From positions 1,192,004-1,256,003 of the forward strand of contig JAKTNV010000088.1 in the NCBI GenBank assembly GCA_022747635.1: 64,000 bases of DNA, read 5' to 3'. A program made the position numbers and the translations under genes. Below the pieces are notes generated by a model. That model was not told the origin of the DNA and searched no databases. It saw only the letters and a program-made list of their open reading frames with translations. This document shows, piece by piece, positions 46,240 through 56,098 of this stretch. Origin of the DNA: Hetaerina americana (taxonomy: Eukaryota; Arthropoda; Insecta; Odonata; Calopterygidae). Each line of letters begins with the position of its first letter. Position 1 is the first letter of the stretch.

Positions 46240-46244
<5 letters not shown>
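45040..46244 (+). pseudogene. LINE-A copy with 1.2 kb internal deletion
   Basis: The first 90 bp encode the end of the endonuclease domain (NTWFRHHKRRRYTWKMPGDSG). They are joined directly to the RT at GGTATTTGCC (codons EVFACFVDFEKAFD). The joint lies at CAGGA, present at both parental positions of the complete copy (about 39962 and 41133), so roughly 1.17 kb was lost through microhomology. The rest reads VRQGFPLSPLLFNLYAEEMI, VRFADDPALVCQSAKG, a stop at SEL, then an open 205-codon C-terminus to 46151 and the family 3' end. The 3' 600 bp is very close to the copy at 38.9 kb, so this is a young lineage. Confidence 0.9.

Positions 46245-46313
<69 letters not shown>
46245..46313. repeat. (TA)n microsatellite
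   Basis: TA repeat between the LINE-A tail and a mariner that used one of its TA sites. Confidence 0.95.
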
Positions 46314-46316
<3 letters not shown>

Positions 46317-46868
46317 GGTTCGTCCGGAAAATAAGTGTACTGACTCCTGGGCTGGGCGCGCCGCTCCAGGCGCGCCCAGCACCGCTCTGACGGGCTGCGA
46401 TTGGAGGGGGGTATGTTGGCAAGCGACGCTGAAAAATGCAGTCGGCTCTGAAATGTGGTGTATTGAGGAGCTCTGTTAACGCGAACCTCCACGCTCGACC
46501 CACGTCACGGAACGCGATGCCGAAGTTTTTGGAGCATCGTTATTCCATCAAATTTGCGGTAAAGCTTGGGAAATCGTCCACCGAAACTGTCGGCATGATT
46601 AACCAGGCTTACGGGGAGTCAGCCATGTCCAGAAACATGATCTTTCGGTGGCACAAGATGTTCGTGGAGGGCAGAGAAGAGGTCGACGACGAGTCTTCGA
46701 GAGGTTCCCGATGATGCCTTCGCGGGAGCGTTCCAGGAATGGGAACGCCGCTGGAACAAGTGTATCGACTCACAAGGGTCCTATTTTGAGGAATATTAGC
46801 TTAAGATATGTAAAAGTGTAATAAATTTTTTTTCCTGAGCTCAGTACACTTATTTTCCGGACGATTCC
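46314..46868 (+). pseudogene. mariner deletion derivative (about 555 bp)
   Basis: Ends: CAGGGTTCGTCCGGAAAATA on the left and, in complement, GGAATCGTCCGGAAAATAAG on the right, with TA on both sides. After a GC-rich leader containing the inverted repeat GGGCGCGCCG / GGCGCGCCC, the coding part starts MPKFLEHRYSIKFAVKLG (46517). It holds the first helix-turn-helix (NMIFRWHKMFVEGREEVDD), then jumps at about 46700 to the family C-terminus (PDDAFAGAFQEWERRWNKC, IDSQGSYFEEY) in another frame. The second helix-turn-helix and all catalytic residues are missing. The element is inserted inside a (TA)n array. Confidence 0.9.
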
Positions 46869-48108
46869 TATATATATATATATATATAGATGCTAGTAAA
46901 TTACAGTGAAGAAAGATAACAATAGAATATGAAAGGCTGAGCAAAGAATGAGGTTTGTGGGGAAAGCTATGGATAGCGTATAGCATTGCTCACCTAGTAA
47001 AGACCCACGAGGAAACCAGCGAAGCACGAAGATAGGGAGGTGTGAAAAACCGTCGAAAGAGAGAGAGAGAAAGGGAGTGAAAGGGAAAGTTTCGTGTGAA
47101 GCAGGATGAAATGAAAATGGGTCCGGCTAGTAAATGCGCTCTGATTGTGAATTAGATTCGGTTTAATCGAAGTGAATGGGTAAAAAGAGAGAGGGAGAGA
47201 ATTTTGTCAGGAGTTGGGGAGTAGGGTTGAGGACCAACTCTTGAAATAATGAATAGCTACAGTGGCTAACCATTTCCCCTCCACTTTGGCTTTCATTCCC
47301 TTCCATTCCTCTCACGCGAATCCTTAAAACTATATCTCCTCTCCTCTGCCTCTCCTCTGCTTTTCCTAATTTTTTCTCCCCCAAAGATGTCGTCGTCCAC
47401 AACGCACACAACACGTAAACACCAGAGGGAGGGGGCGGACTTACCGGAGGCCTTCATCATCGCAACTCCACTTGCCACGCTTGCCGTTCTTTTTTCGTTT
47501 TTTGTTTATTTTCCCTCCCACCCTTGTAGAAGTATTTTATAGGGCGTTGTGGCGCCACCCTCCGCTTCTTATCTACTCATGGTTGTGAGCCGTCACGGTG
47601 GCAGCGTGTTTGTTTGTTCATGTGCACGTCTGGGCAAATATAAATAAATGTATGCTCGCCTATGCTCTTTATGCACGTATATGTATGTACATCATGCGCA
47701 TATGCTTATTTTATTATTTACATTACGAGGAGAGATGGAATGCATAAAAAAACTCCAAACACGCGGCTGGACTATTTCGTGCCGTTACCAAGGCAGCGGA
47801 AAAAGATTATACTCGTACTTAGACTCTTCTCTTCCCAAATCTTAGTCTCTCTTCGCCCCTTTTAAGGAATTACTTCTTTTCGCATGGGGTTTTTCGTCTC
47901 AGATGAGTCTCGCGTAAAGTTAGGACATTGGATTGCCTAAGTTTTGTTAGCCGATGCCTCATTTGAACGATTAGATTCTATATCCGTACTTTATTAACTT
48001 TATATGTGAAATGTTAGTATAACAGCAATTTTTGTGATCGTTAACACAGTTTTGATTGAGTAATGCAGTTCTAAGTGAAATTCAGTTTTTATACAGTGTA
48101 AAAAAATT
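46869..48108. other. No recognisable gene
   Basis: A short (TA)n remnant at 46870-46888, a purine-rich stretch at 47050-47090, then mixed, somewhat GC-richer DNA to 47640. Frames below 85 codons; nothing assignable. Confidence 0.5.
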
Positions 48109-48183
48109 CGTCTTGACTGAGATTCGATCCTGTATACCTAATACTCTAGTTGGGTGTTTTAACCATTTAAGCTACAGATGTAC
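48109..48183 (-). tRNA. tRNA-like sequence, degenerate (pseudo-tRNA or SINE head)
   Basis: Minus strand: ATCTGTAGCTTAAATGGTTA resembles a tRNA D-arm/A-box, and GGATCGAATCTCAG resembles a T-loop/B-box. A run of seven Ts, a possible polymerase III terminator, follows shortly after. The T-stem does not pair properly (ACAGG against CTCAG), so a working tRNA is unlikely. Confidence 0.35.
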
Positions 48184-48199
48184 ATTGCTATAGTGTGTT

Positions 48200-48420
48200 C
48201 TTATGCTCTGAGCTTTTTTGGTTGAAGCGGTCGGGGAGAAATCGAGGGCATTGGGGTTCAAATCCTGGCCAAGGCAGATTTTTTTACTCTCCAAAGTCTC
48301 TGTTTTCCGGTTAACATCAGGGGATGACTGCAAGTAACTCTAGTGGTATCTCCCACAATGCCTGGACTCCAGATGGCAGCTAAGATGAAGACTTGGGTGT
48401 CATAAGAAAATAGTGTCTTT
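48200..48420 (+). mobile_element. Possible tRNA-derived SINE
   Basis: A perfect B-box GGTTCAAATCC at 48256 lies within GGGGTTCAAATCCTGG. The upstream A-box-like region is poor (GGTTGAAGCGGTCGGGG). The body-like sequence reads TCCGGTTAACATCAGGGGAT and CCACAATGCCTGGACTCC. No second copy is in the window, and it does not match SINE-1 or SINE-2. Confidence 0.4.
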
Positions 48421-49275
48421 GACTTTTCCACCGCCTTAACAGAAATTTTTGGTCAATTTCAGGCTCTTCATTTTTCTTTCTATCTTACTTGCTTATTATA
48501 GACATATTTTCTAAAGTTACGTAGCCCTGGATTCGAAAGTTTCTGGCTCTACTTTGTGGAATATCATAATCATCAAATAAGTACACCTGGTATTTTTTAA
48601 ACAAAACCCTTATCGTACTACTAACGGTTTTGTCGGATAGGGAATGTCATCACTAATGAGAGTCATCATCAGATTCCATATTAAAATGTCCAATAATGTT
48701 TTCTTTATGTCCTGTTCAAACGTTCCTATCAATTGTCATCGTAATACAAGTAATTGTTTCATTTCTTCAACCATATACTTCCACTCTCATTTTCTTACAA
48801 AGAACTTCCCAAGTACTTGTAGCTATTCAATCTGTTCAAGCTTATTCTCCCCTGCCGTAATGTACATTTAACTTTCATTTTTTTGGGAAATACCTCATGA
48901 TATCGCTTGTGCATCAACGCCTGTATTAGTGTAATAAAGAATTTGTTAAAAAAAAAGAACATTTACTAATCCGGTGACTCGGTATTTTTTTTAAATTGTT
49001 TGCTGTAACTTATCTTGAATTGATAGGTCAAGGAAGGAAAATGATAATATTATGTCACATTATTGACGAGTCCACACCGTTCATACCATATTGCACCGAT
49101 GTATCGCTCAATAACTACTAAGTTATCATGAATATGCATAAAATATGTATAAGAAAAGTAACTACGGCTGATTTTATAAATCAGAACGACTTAATCCAGC
49201 AAATATGAGTTAAAATAATTCACAAAACTATAGATTCTTGATGGCGTGTTGTTCTTAGCATCACATTTATCAGCC
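48421..49275. other. No recognisable feature
   Basis: AT-rich DNA, frames below 76 codons. Confidence 0.5.
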
Positions 49276-49522
49276 AAAAGGATCGGTTTGGTAGGCTCGG
49301 GCAGAACATACCCTAAATACCCTAAACCCTTTTTTTGTGTGAATATCGCGCACAAGGGGCCAGTCCCTCATTCCTTGCGCCACCTATAGTTTCGCAAGAA
49401 GATCTGGTATCCGAAAAAACACAGCCTTGGTGAAGCTGAGCGTGCTCAGAGGCGTACCCCGGAATCAAAACCGGGCCCTCCGGTCAGCAGTTCAATGCTC
49501 TACCCACTGGACTATTATGTCT
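49276..49522 (-). mobile_element. SINE-1, diverged copy
   Basis: Minus-strand order: GTCCAGTGGGTAGAGCATTG (A-box region), CCCGGTTTTGATTCCGG (B-box degraded), then GTGTTTTTTCGGATACCAGA, TCTTCTTGCGAAACT, GGGACTGGCCCCTTG and CCTACCAAACCGATCC. Clearly SINE-1 but older than the 38.5 kb copy. Confidence 0.7.
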
Positions 49523-49663
49523 AGTACAGGATTAAATTGCTCATTTTCCAAATTTGGAGCTTCTTTTTAAATGCTATCCAAACTTATATAGACAATAAAC
49601 AAATTTGTCGGTTGAGCTACACGGTGTTTCCAAAAGTGTTTATGAATGTGTGTTTGTGTGTAT

Positions 49664-49664
49664 A

Positions 49665-49710
<46 letters not shown>
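49664..49710. repeat. (TA)n microsatellite
   Basis: TA repeats before a SINE-1 3' part. Confidence 0.95.
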
Positions 49711-49712
<2 letters not shown>

Positions 49713-49725
49713 TATGATTGTATGT

Positions 49726-49872
49726 ATATCTTCCTGGGAAATCATAACCGGCACAGGGAAAGGAACTGGCCCCCCAACCCTAATGTGTGAATTTCACACG
49801 CCGTATAGGGCTTAGCACTCGGTGAACTCTACCATCACCTACCAAACCGGCCTTCGGGTTGATTACTGTATT
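49726..49872 (+). mobile_element. SINE-1, 3' half
   Basis: TCTTCCTGGGAAATCATAAC, GGCACAGGGAAAGGAACTGG, GTGTGAATTTCACACGCCG, CGGCCTTCGGGTTGATTAC. The head is missing; (TA)n replaces it. Confidence 0.8.
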
Positions 49873-49917
49873 TAAATATGCATATATTTATGGTTTATAT
49901 AAAAACATAAATATATG

Positions 49918-49929
49918 TATACATATATG

Positions 49930-50003
<74 letters not shown>

Positions 50004-50079
50004 GTATTTATGGTTACATATATATATATATATATATATAAATGTATTTATGGTTACATATATATATATATATATATAA
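49918..50079. repeat. (TA)n with repeated AAATGTATTTATGGTTACA
   Basis: TA repeats broken twice (about 50000 and 50040) by the same 20 bp block, which resembles the junction just 3' of the SINE-1 tails (TTTATGGTT). This suggests that tail sequence was duplicated within the array. Confidence 0.85.
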
Positions 50080-50933
50080 TGTGTGAGCACTGGCAAGCAT
50101 TAACACAGAAAAACATAAAGAAACTCTCATGTTTTCGAATTTCCGGTGGTCAAGACACCTCTCTCAAGGAAGTGAAGGAAGGAACTCCTTCAATACGAAC
50201 AAAAATTCTATCCCAAGCATCTTAGAGAAACATTTTTGAAAAAGAGTCATTAATAATTAATATTTTAAGTTATTGAAACGATTTTGAGGTTTGAATTTTA
50301 ATTCCAAGAGGTCGATATCATTGCAAGAGAAGAAGTGGACAGATAATTTATTTCCCTCGACGTCGTCAGAAAATAAGAAATATTTTCTTCCAGAAACGTT
50401 GCGAAGAGTCAGTAATCCCTCACGGTGTTCCTTGCCATTCCATTTATGCCGTTTTTCGTCGAGTTCAGACGCAATTTATCAGCAGCAAATGCGCTTCTGG
50501 TGAATCTTTTTCTTGCATTCTGAACGGCGTCCAACGTCGGAGAAACTTAAAGCCGATATTAAAAAAAAAGATATGGGATTGAAATATTCGAATGGCTAGG
50601 AAATTTACATTTTTAAAAAGTTTTTCTCATACATAGAACGGTGTTTTTTTAGAAATAATTACAAAGAACAAATCAAAAAAATGAATTTTTGTTATTAATC
50701 ACATAGGAGTGAAAAATTGCGCTGGTATCACGTTTTCAAATCACGGAAAAGAAATGTTGAATTCCGGCAGGAAATATAATGCTAGCAAGTAAAAAAGAAG
50801 CTATTGTGAAATACGGAAATAACTTTGGAGAGCCGTTGCATGATGCATTGCTATCTTAAAGTTGGTCTCTGGGAGGAGCTTTCTTTTGTTTTCAATTTTA
50901 AGACGCGTACCGCAGACATTTTAGTTGCGTTTA

Positions 50934-50935
<2 letters not shown>
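50080..50935. other. No recognisable feature
   Basis: Begins with TGAGCACTGGCAAGCATTAA, which recurs at 52402-52422 beside the other copy of nearby repeats. The remainder is AT-rich and unassigned. Confidence 0.45.

Positions 50936-50999
<64 letters not shown>
50936..50999. repeat. (TA)n microsatellite
   Basis: TA repeat left of the 203 bp palindrome. Confidence 0.95.
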
Positions 51000-51004
<5 letters not shown>

Positions 51005-51037
51005 CTTCGAAATGGAACTCTCATCGGCGACACACAA

Positions 51038-51229
51038 ATATATAAAAACACAGATGTAGATTTTTAGAATATAGAGACACAAAGAAAGGACACTCACAAT
51101 TTGTTATTTTACGTTTCGACAGCACGGCTGTCGTCTTCAGAAGACGACAGCCGTGCTGTCGAAACGTAAAATAACAAATTGTGAGTGTCCTTTCTTTGTG
51201 TCTCTATTTTCTAAAAATCTACATCTGTG

Positions 51230-51240
<11 letters not shown>
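51038..51240. mobile_element. 203 bp near-perfect palindrome with CGAAA hairpin (locus 6)
   Basis: Two arms of 101 bp meet at one central base (51139, inside CGTCTTCAGAAGACG). I see one mismatch (GAATATAGAG against the complement of CTCTATTTTC). Each arm, read outward, carries CTGAAGA-C-GACAG-ccgtg-CTGTC-GAAACG, then AAATTGTGAGTGTCCTTTCT. The GACACTCACA block is shared with the other hairpin units, although the stem sequence differs. (TA)n lies on both sides (the left one after 37 bp of other sequence). No coding capacity. Confidence 0.85.

Positions 51241-51302
<62 letters not shown>
51241..51302. repeat. (TA)n microsatellite
   Basis: TA repeat separating the palindrome from the next hairpin unit. 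Confidence 0.95.
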
Positions 51303-51304
<2 letters not shown>

Positions 51305-51476
51305 CGATTGTACGGGAAAACTCACACGAGCGGCACAATAATGTGCTGACACAATATAAAACAAATGGAATAGAATAGCAACATTTAAAAGGACACTCAC
51401 ACGGTAAATTGTTCGAGCTTTCGGTCCTCTCAGAGGGCCTTGAGTCTCTCTTGAAGGCCTCTTGAAGAGACTCAAG

Positions 51477-51480
<4 letters not shown>
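51303..51480 (+). mobile_element. Hairpin-family unit (locus 7), left arm plus short stem
   Basis: GACGATTGTACGGGAAAACTC, then GTGCTGACACAATATAAAAC, CACTCACACGGTAAATTGT and TCGAGCTTTCGGTCCTC follow the 36.2 kb unit closely. The inner end is closed by a small inverted repeat (CTTGAGTCTCT / AGAGACTCAAG) in place of the long right arm. (TA)n on both sides. Confidence 0.75.
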
Positions 51481-51518
<38 letters not shown>

Positions 51519-51590
51519 CATGCATTTTATATGTGTTTGTATGTTTATATGTATGTATATTTATATGTATATATATATATATATATATAC
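51481..51590. repeat. Imperfect (TA)n microsatellite
   Basis: TA repeats with ATGTATGT-type interruptions, in front of mariner-Z copy 2. Confidence 0.9.
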
Positions 51591-51591
51591 A

Positions 51592-52344
51592 CGAGGGTCA
51601 TCCGGAAAGTAGTACCCGTTCGTGAAATAAAGACACAAAAGTAAATATTAACAAACATAAAAAATTTTATTTGAAAGAGGATACTTTAAACTACTTCTCA
51701 ACATAATCTCCAAGCAAATTAAGGCATTTGTCATAACGTGTGACAAGTTTCTGTATTCCTGCTGCATAGTCCTTCGCCGCCAGCTCATTGAGATACGCGA
51801 GGGACCCATCTTGCACAAATTTTTGCATAATGCAGATGGTGTTTAACAATTTCATGAACAATTGTTCGAGAAACATTGGGAAAATGCTCACAGATGTCAT
51901 CAATTGTGACGCGCCGATCGTTCCTCACGAATTCGTCAACTGAGCTCACCAGTTGGTCTGTAATGACAGACGGTCTCCCCGAACGCTCATCGTCGTGTGT
52001 GTTCCCCCTCCCCATGTTGAAGTTGCGACACCACCGCCGAACAGACGACTCGTCCATTACATTGTCTCCATACACCTCCTTTAATTGGCGATGAATATCA
52101 CATGGGCGAACCTTTCTTGCATTGAGGAATTTAATCACTGCCCTCACTTCACAACTGGCGGCGTTCTCAATTTTTTTAAACATTGTAAACAATCACAGAA
52201 ACAACACAGGCAATGCTAGCGTCACGCAACTTGGCTCAGAGAAGGCAGACAAGCCACTGAAGCTATCTGACCTCGTCCAGCGGCTACTCGCGTCGTCAGC
52301 ACTTCATGCGGCACGAACGGGTACTACTTTCCGGATGACCCTCG
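51592..52344 (-). mobile_element. mariner-Z deletion derivative, copy 2 (753 bp)
   Basis: Same length, ends and deletion as 33233-33985. I count three base differences (in TTGTCATAACG, CTCCCCGAACG and CGAACCTTTC), each of which changes an amino acid in the surviving frames. The right flank is TA; the left flank is CA, a probable mutated TA. The transposase remnant (MFKKIENAASCEVRAVIK to ARWVPR, then the out-of-frame C-terminus to GDYVEK) spans 51691-52192. Inserted in TA-rich DNA. Confidence 0.95.
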
Positions 52345-52448
52345 TATATATGTATTTGTATATGTATGTAGGTGCATTTTATATGTGCCTGTATACAATG
52401 AGTGAGCACTGGCAAGCATTAATATAACACCATTAATAAACAAGCATA

Positions 52449-52526
52449 CAGGGTGCGGCAACATAACTTATTTTTTTCAAAGGCAAAACTCCTTTAAAAA
52501 AAGGAAAGTAATGTTACCGCACTCTG
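52449..52526. mobile_element. 78 bp miniature inverted-repeat element
   Basis: TA|CAGGGTGCGGCAACATAACTT at the left and, in complement, CAGAGTGCGGTAACATTACT at the right, followed by TA. The interior is only about 35 bp and includes the complementary words AAAGG and CCTTT. Mariner-type ends and TA flanks with nothing else: the smallest such element in the window. Confidence 0.8.
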
Positions 52527-52528
52527 TA

Positions 52529-53999
52529 TTAGCTCCTATGTAACAAAACTTTAGCACAAACACACATGCATGCCCGTAAAACACGTGTATCAATAATTGT
52601 TGTCTAACTAAATAATTGCATTATTTATTTAATCCATTTTTTAAGGTGCTTTTGATTATCGCTATATTTTTATACCGTTTCAGGGGAAAATAGAAACTTT
52701 CATCTGCCTCGGACGGTGTCTCTATTCTCTTATTTCATCTCGATGGCCCATTCATATCAACACAATTTGGTGCATATTGTAAATGCCTCTTTGTAGCAAG
52801 AAAACTGAGCAGTCCTTACCTTTCTAAAAGACTTAAATACCTCCCGTGCCTTCGAAGTAAATTGAGGTGCCCCTGATGCGACTGTTGTCCATAATAAGCC
52901 TGATGGCAGGGAAGGTCGAGATGTTTTTGAAGGAAGAAGATCAAGGCGTCCAAATCACGAGATGGATGTTTTAAAAGCTGAAAATTTTCACCAATGATTT
53001 CATCGTATGCTAACTGGATTTAATAAAATTGCAAATCTGCGAGATTTGGCAGTTCAGTGCGTATTTATCAATAGCCGAATGAAGGATCTAATAACGCCAG
53101 AGACAACATCACCGGAAGTCGTTGGTAAATTGGTGTGATACTTCTATATTGGTTTGAGACGGTGCCAATACCTTGTCTTCTTCGACAATATGTACATGTA
53201 CGAAGGAAATACAAAATTGTCAATATTAATTTAGCCAATCGCATGTAGTTATAATGTATGATTATGTGTGTGTGATTTGCCAAATGAATAAAATAAGTCG
53301 TAAAGTAGAGATGGGTATATGGATCCCTTGAAAAAATTGCCGTTTTCTGAATTCTGAGACTAAGCGAAATAGAAGGAAGTAATAAATATTAAATCCGCAT
53401 TTTCCATTAATTGAATCACAGGCCTGGCCTTGCGAAGTACACGGTATGGGGGCATAGAAAACCTCGATCCCGTATAACGGCAGTAGTTCATCCAGTCTGC
53501 TGCTGCGTTGCTATGGGAATGGACCCATTCTTTATTTTTAGGTAGAGGAAAACGTTCTAGCTGCGTATATCCTTGGATGACGGAAGACATCTCCATGGAT
53601 CCTGGAATTGTAAAAAACAACTTTTCCAGTTATCCGAGCAAATTGTGCGATACTCCTTCCTCCGATTTGGCAAGGGAACGTTTGAAGGAGAGAATAAAGG
53701 AGAAGAAATTATGAATATGAGTGTGCATAGAAAACCCGTTCCCGAAACAAGTCGTCTTGTTTCTCTGTTATACAGGCTAAACGGCAATTTAAGAAAACAT
53801 ATGAACATTAAAAACTGAAAAAATAGCATCGAAATCCGTTCAGTGTTTTTGCAGACAATTTGTCAAACTTCATTCAACTCATGTGAATTACAAGCATTTC
53901 ATATTTTTATTATAATTTCCAATCGTTAATCGAAATTTTCAGCCTTCCTTATTGCTTTTGCTATCGCTAATTCATAGATTTGTTTATTAAATATTTATC
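52529..53999. other. No recognisable feature
   Basis: About 1.5 kb of mixed sequence; frames up to 90 codons at 53557-53829 (minus) with no family resemblance. Confidence 0.5.
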
Positions 54000-54560
54000 G
54001 TAAAATAAATAAATAAATTTCTCGAAATATTTTTACCCCTACCGAAGTCGGAAAATAGTATTCTGGTCCGCTTTCGTTCGTGGAAAAAAATGGAATCTTA
54101 AATCTATCTGTTCTACATTTTACCTCTCTAATTATATTAGCATGATCTCTCCTACCGTAGTACGATGGGGGTAATAATACATTTTCAGCATCACTGCTAA
54201 AGAGATGCCCTTCCAATTTATGCAAGAGAAAATCTTCCAACTCAACCTTCGCTCCGTGAGTGATTCCCAGCCTAGCTGCTCTAATATACTGGACACGCCC
54301 CTAAGTTTATCAAAACAGCGTTTTACATATCTAGCTCCACTTTGATGCATGCGATATAATTCGGCAATCAACCCAACTTCGTGAGGATCCCATACACTTG
54401 CTGCATATTCTAAATGAGGCCTTGGAAGGCCAACACAATTTGCAAGATCCCACCCAACAAATTTCCACAATCAACCCCATGAATGTCCTCCACATTGTAC
54501 TGACCATAAAACTCACATATGTGTGACTCTACTCCATTTTTTCAACGGCTGCTCCCGCTT
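54000..54560 (-). pseudogene. CR1-like LINE C-terminal fragment
   Basis: Minus frames read GLPRPHLEYAASVWDPHEVG, LYRMHQSGARYVKRCFDKLR, GVSSILEQLGWESLTERRLS and, in the next frame, LLHKLEGHLFSSDAENVLLP with REVKCRTDRFKIPFFSTNES. This is the same family as 25545-26035 and slightly better preserved. The polymerase core and the hairpin 3' tail are not present here. Confidence 0.85.
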
Positions 54561-54871
54561 GATTCAGAGTTCCATTCTGTTAAAAATTAGGCGCTCAATG
54601 TTATAACCTTCAGCTATTCTCTCAAATTCATCTTTCTCCTCCCTCTTTTATGGTTTTTCAAAGGAACCTGATATGCTTGAGTCGACTGCATGGCGTTAAG
54701 AAGCGAGAGAGAGAGATTTTGAGGTGAATTTTGCAAGAGGAATAAAAACTAACTACCATCTCAGACGTTTTTGCAACCTCAATATAACCGGGGGAAAGGT
54801 AAATATCGACAAACAAGCAACAGACTGTTCCATCGATTCTTATGCCTTTCGATATACTCCAACTCAACTCA

Positions 54872-54922
54872 ATACAATTGATGCACGGGTTTACTTCTCG
54901 TAAACCCGTGCATCAATTGTAT
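54872..54922. repeat. Perfect 51 bp hairpin
   Basis: Arms of 23 bp (54872-54894 and 54900-54922, ATACAATTGATGCACGGGTT then TAC, and complement) around the loop TTCTC. No mismatch. No T-run that would mark a terminator and no transposon ends in the flanks. Confidence 0.9.
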
Positions 54923-55233
54923 GTTTAGTTCTCGTGATTCCCTTCGTGAAACCTTTGACGTTCCAAAATGTTTTTGAACGTTGAAAGCTGTCTCTTCGAT
55001 GAAAAGTCTAATACGTTAGCATACCTATTTAAAATACCAACTTCATTCAAAACTTCTCCTATTCTAACGAAAAGGCTTACAGGGTCCTTTCAATAAGTAT
55101 CGTTACAGGTTCACTGTAGCCTCAACGGAGCGGTGAATGGGAGTCCGACTGGTTGGCTCGGTAGAGGGGTCCCCCACCACTCAGGCGCGTGAGTTTTGTG
55201 ATACGTGATTGTTTGAGGTATCGTCGCGCCAGC

Positions 55234-56098
55234 ATGGAGCGCACCGTCGAGCAACGCTACGATGTGAAGTTTTGCGTTAAACTCGGGAAATTCGCGTCGG
55301 AGGCCCTTGAACTCATTAAATAGGCTGATGGGGATGATGCCTTAAGCCGCACAAGAGTTTTTGAGTGGCACAAAATGTTTAAGGAAGGCCGGGAGCTCGT
55401 CGAGGACGAATACCGCGTCGGACGCCCGACGACCGCTCGAACCGATTCTCAGGTGGTCAAAGTGAAAAACGTTTTGGACTCTGACAGGCGTTTAACCATT
55501 ATCAGTGAGGAGACCGGTCTTTCAGTCAGAATCGTCCACACAATTGTAACAGAGGATCTTGCGATGAGGAAAGTGTGCGCGAAGCTGGTGCCGAAAGTCT
55601 TGAGCGAGGAACAAAACCTGTCGCGGGTGGAAATGTCGCGATAAATTTAGGACTGTGTCCAGGAAGATAAAGATTTTCTCGATAACGTCATTACCGGCGA
55701 TGAAACGTGGGTGTTCCAGTACGACCGGAAACAAATAGTCAAAGTTCAGATTGGCACACGCAGGGGTCCCCGCTTCCGAAAATAGCTCGGATGTCGATAT
55801 GCAAAACCAAAACCATGCTAATTGTTTTTATCGACCGACGTGGCATTGTTCACAAGGAGTTTGTGCCAATTGGAACGACCATAAATGCTGAATTTTACGT
55901 GGAGTACTGACACACCCGCGAAATCGCGTGACGCGCGTGCGACCAGCCATTGCGAAGAATTGGAAACTTCGCCATGACAACGCGCTGCACCACGGTTTTA
56001 GAGGTCTTAAACGGTAAAAACCGTATTTCGTTCGGCATCAGGAAATGAACGATTATAATATAGCCCCTTCCTATCAGATTCTGCACTCTTGGCATATA
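55234..56098 (+). pseudogene. mariner-C transposase, 5' part, decayed
   Basis: MERTVEQRYDVKFCVKLGKF starts at 55234. A TAG follows ALELIK at about codon 29. The helix-turn-helix region continues (TRVFEWHKMFKEGRELVEDE, then RLTIISEETGLSVRIVHTIV) to CAKLVPKVLSEEQNLSR. This copy keeps the block around the first catalytic aspartate, NVITGDETWVFQYD, absent from all other mariners here. Next come RRGPRFRK (normally PRPKK-type), a stop, and KPKPC-LFLSTDVALFTRS and KEFVPIGTTINAEFYVE in shifting frames. Coding similarity fades before the junction at 56098. Confidence 0.85.

Noticed and set aside
48109..48183. A functional tRNA gene on the minus strand
   Set aside because: A- and B-box-like words and a T-run exist, but the T-stem does not pair and no clear acceptor stem is found.
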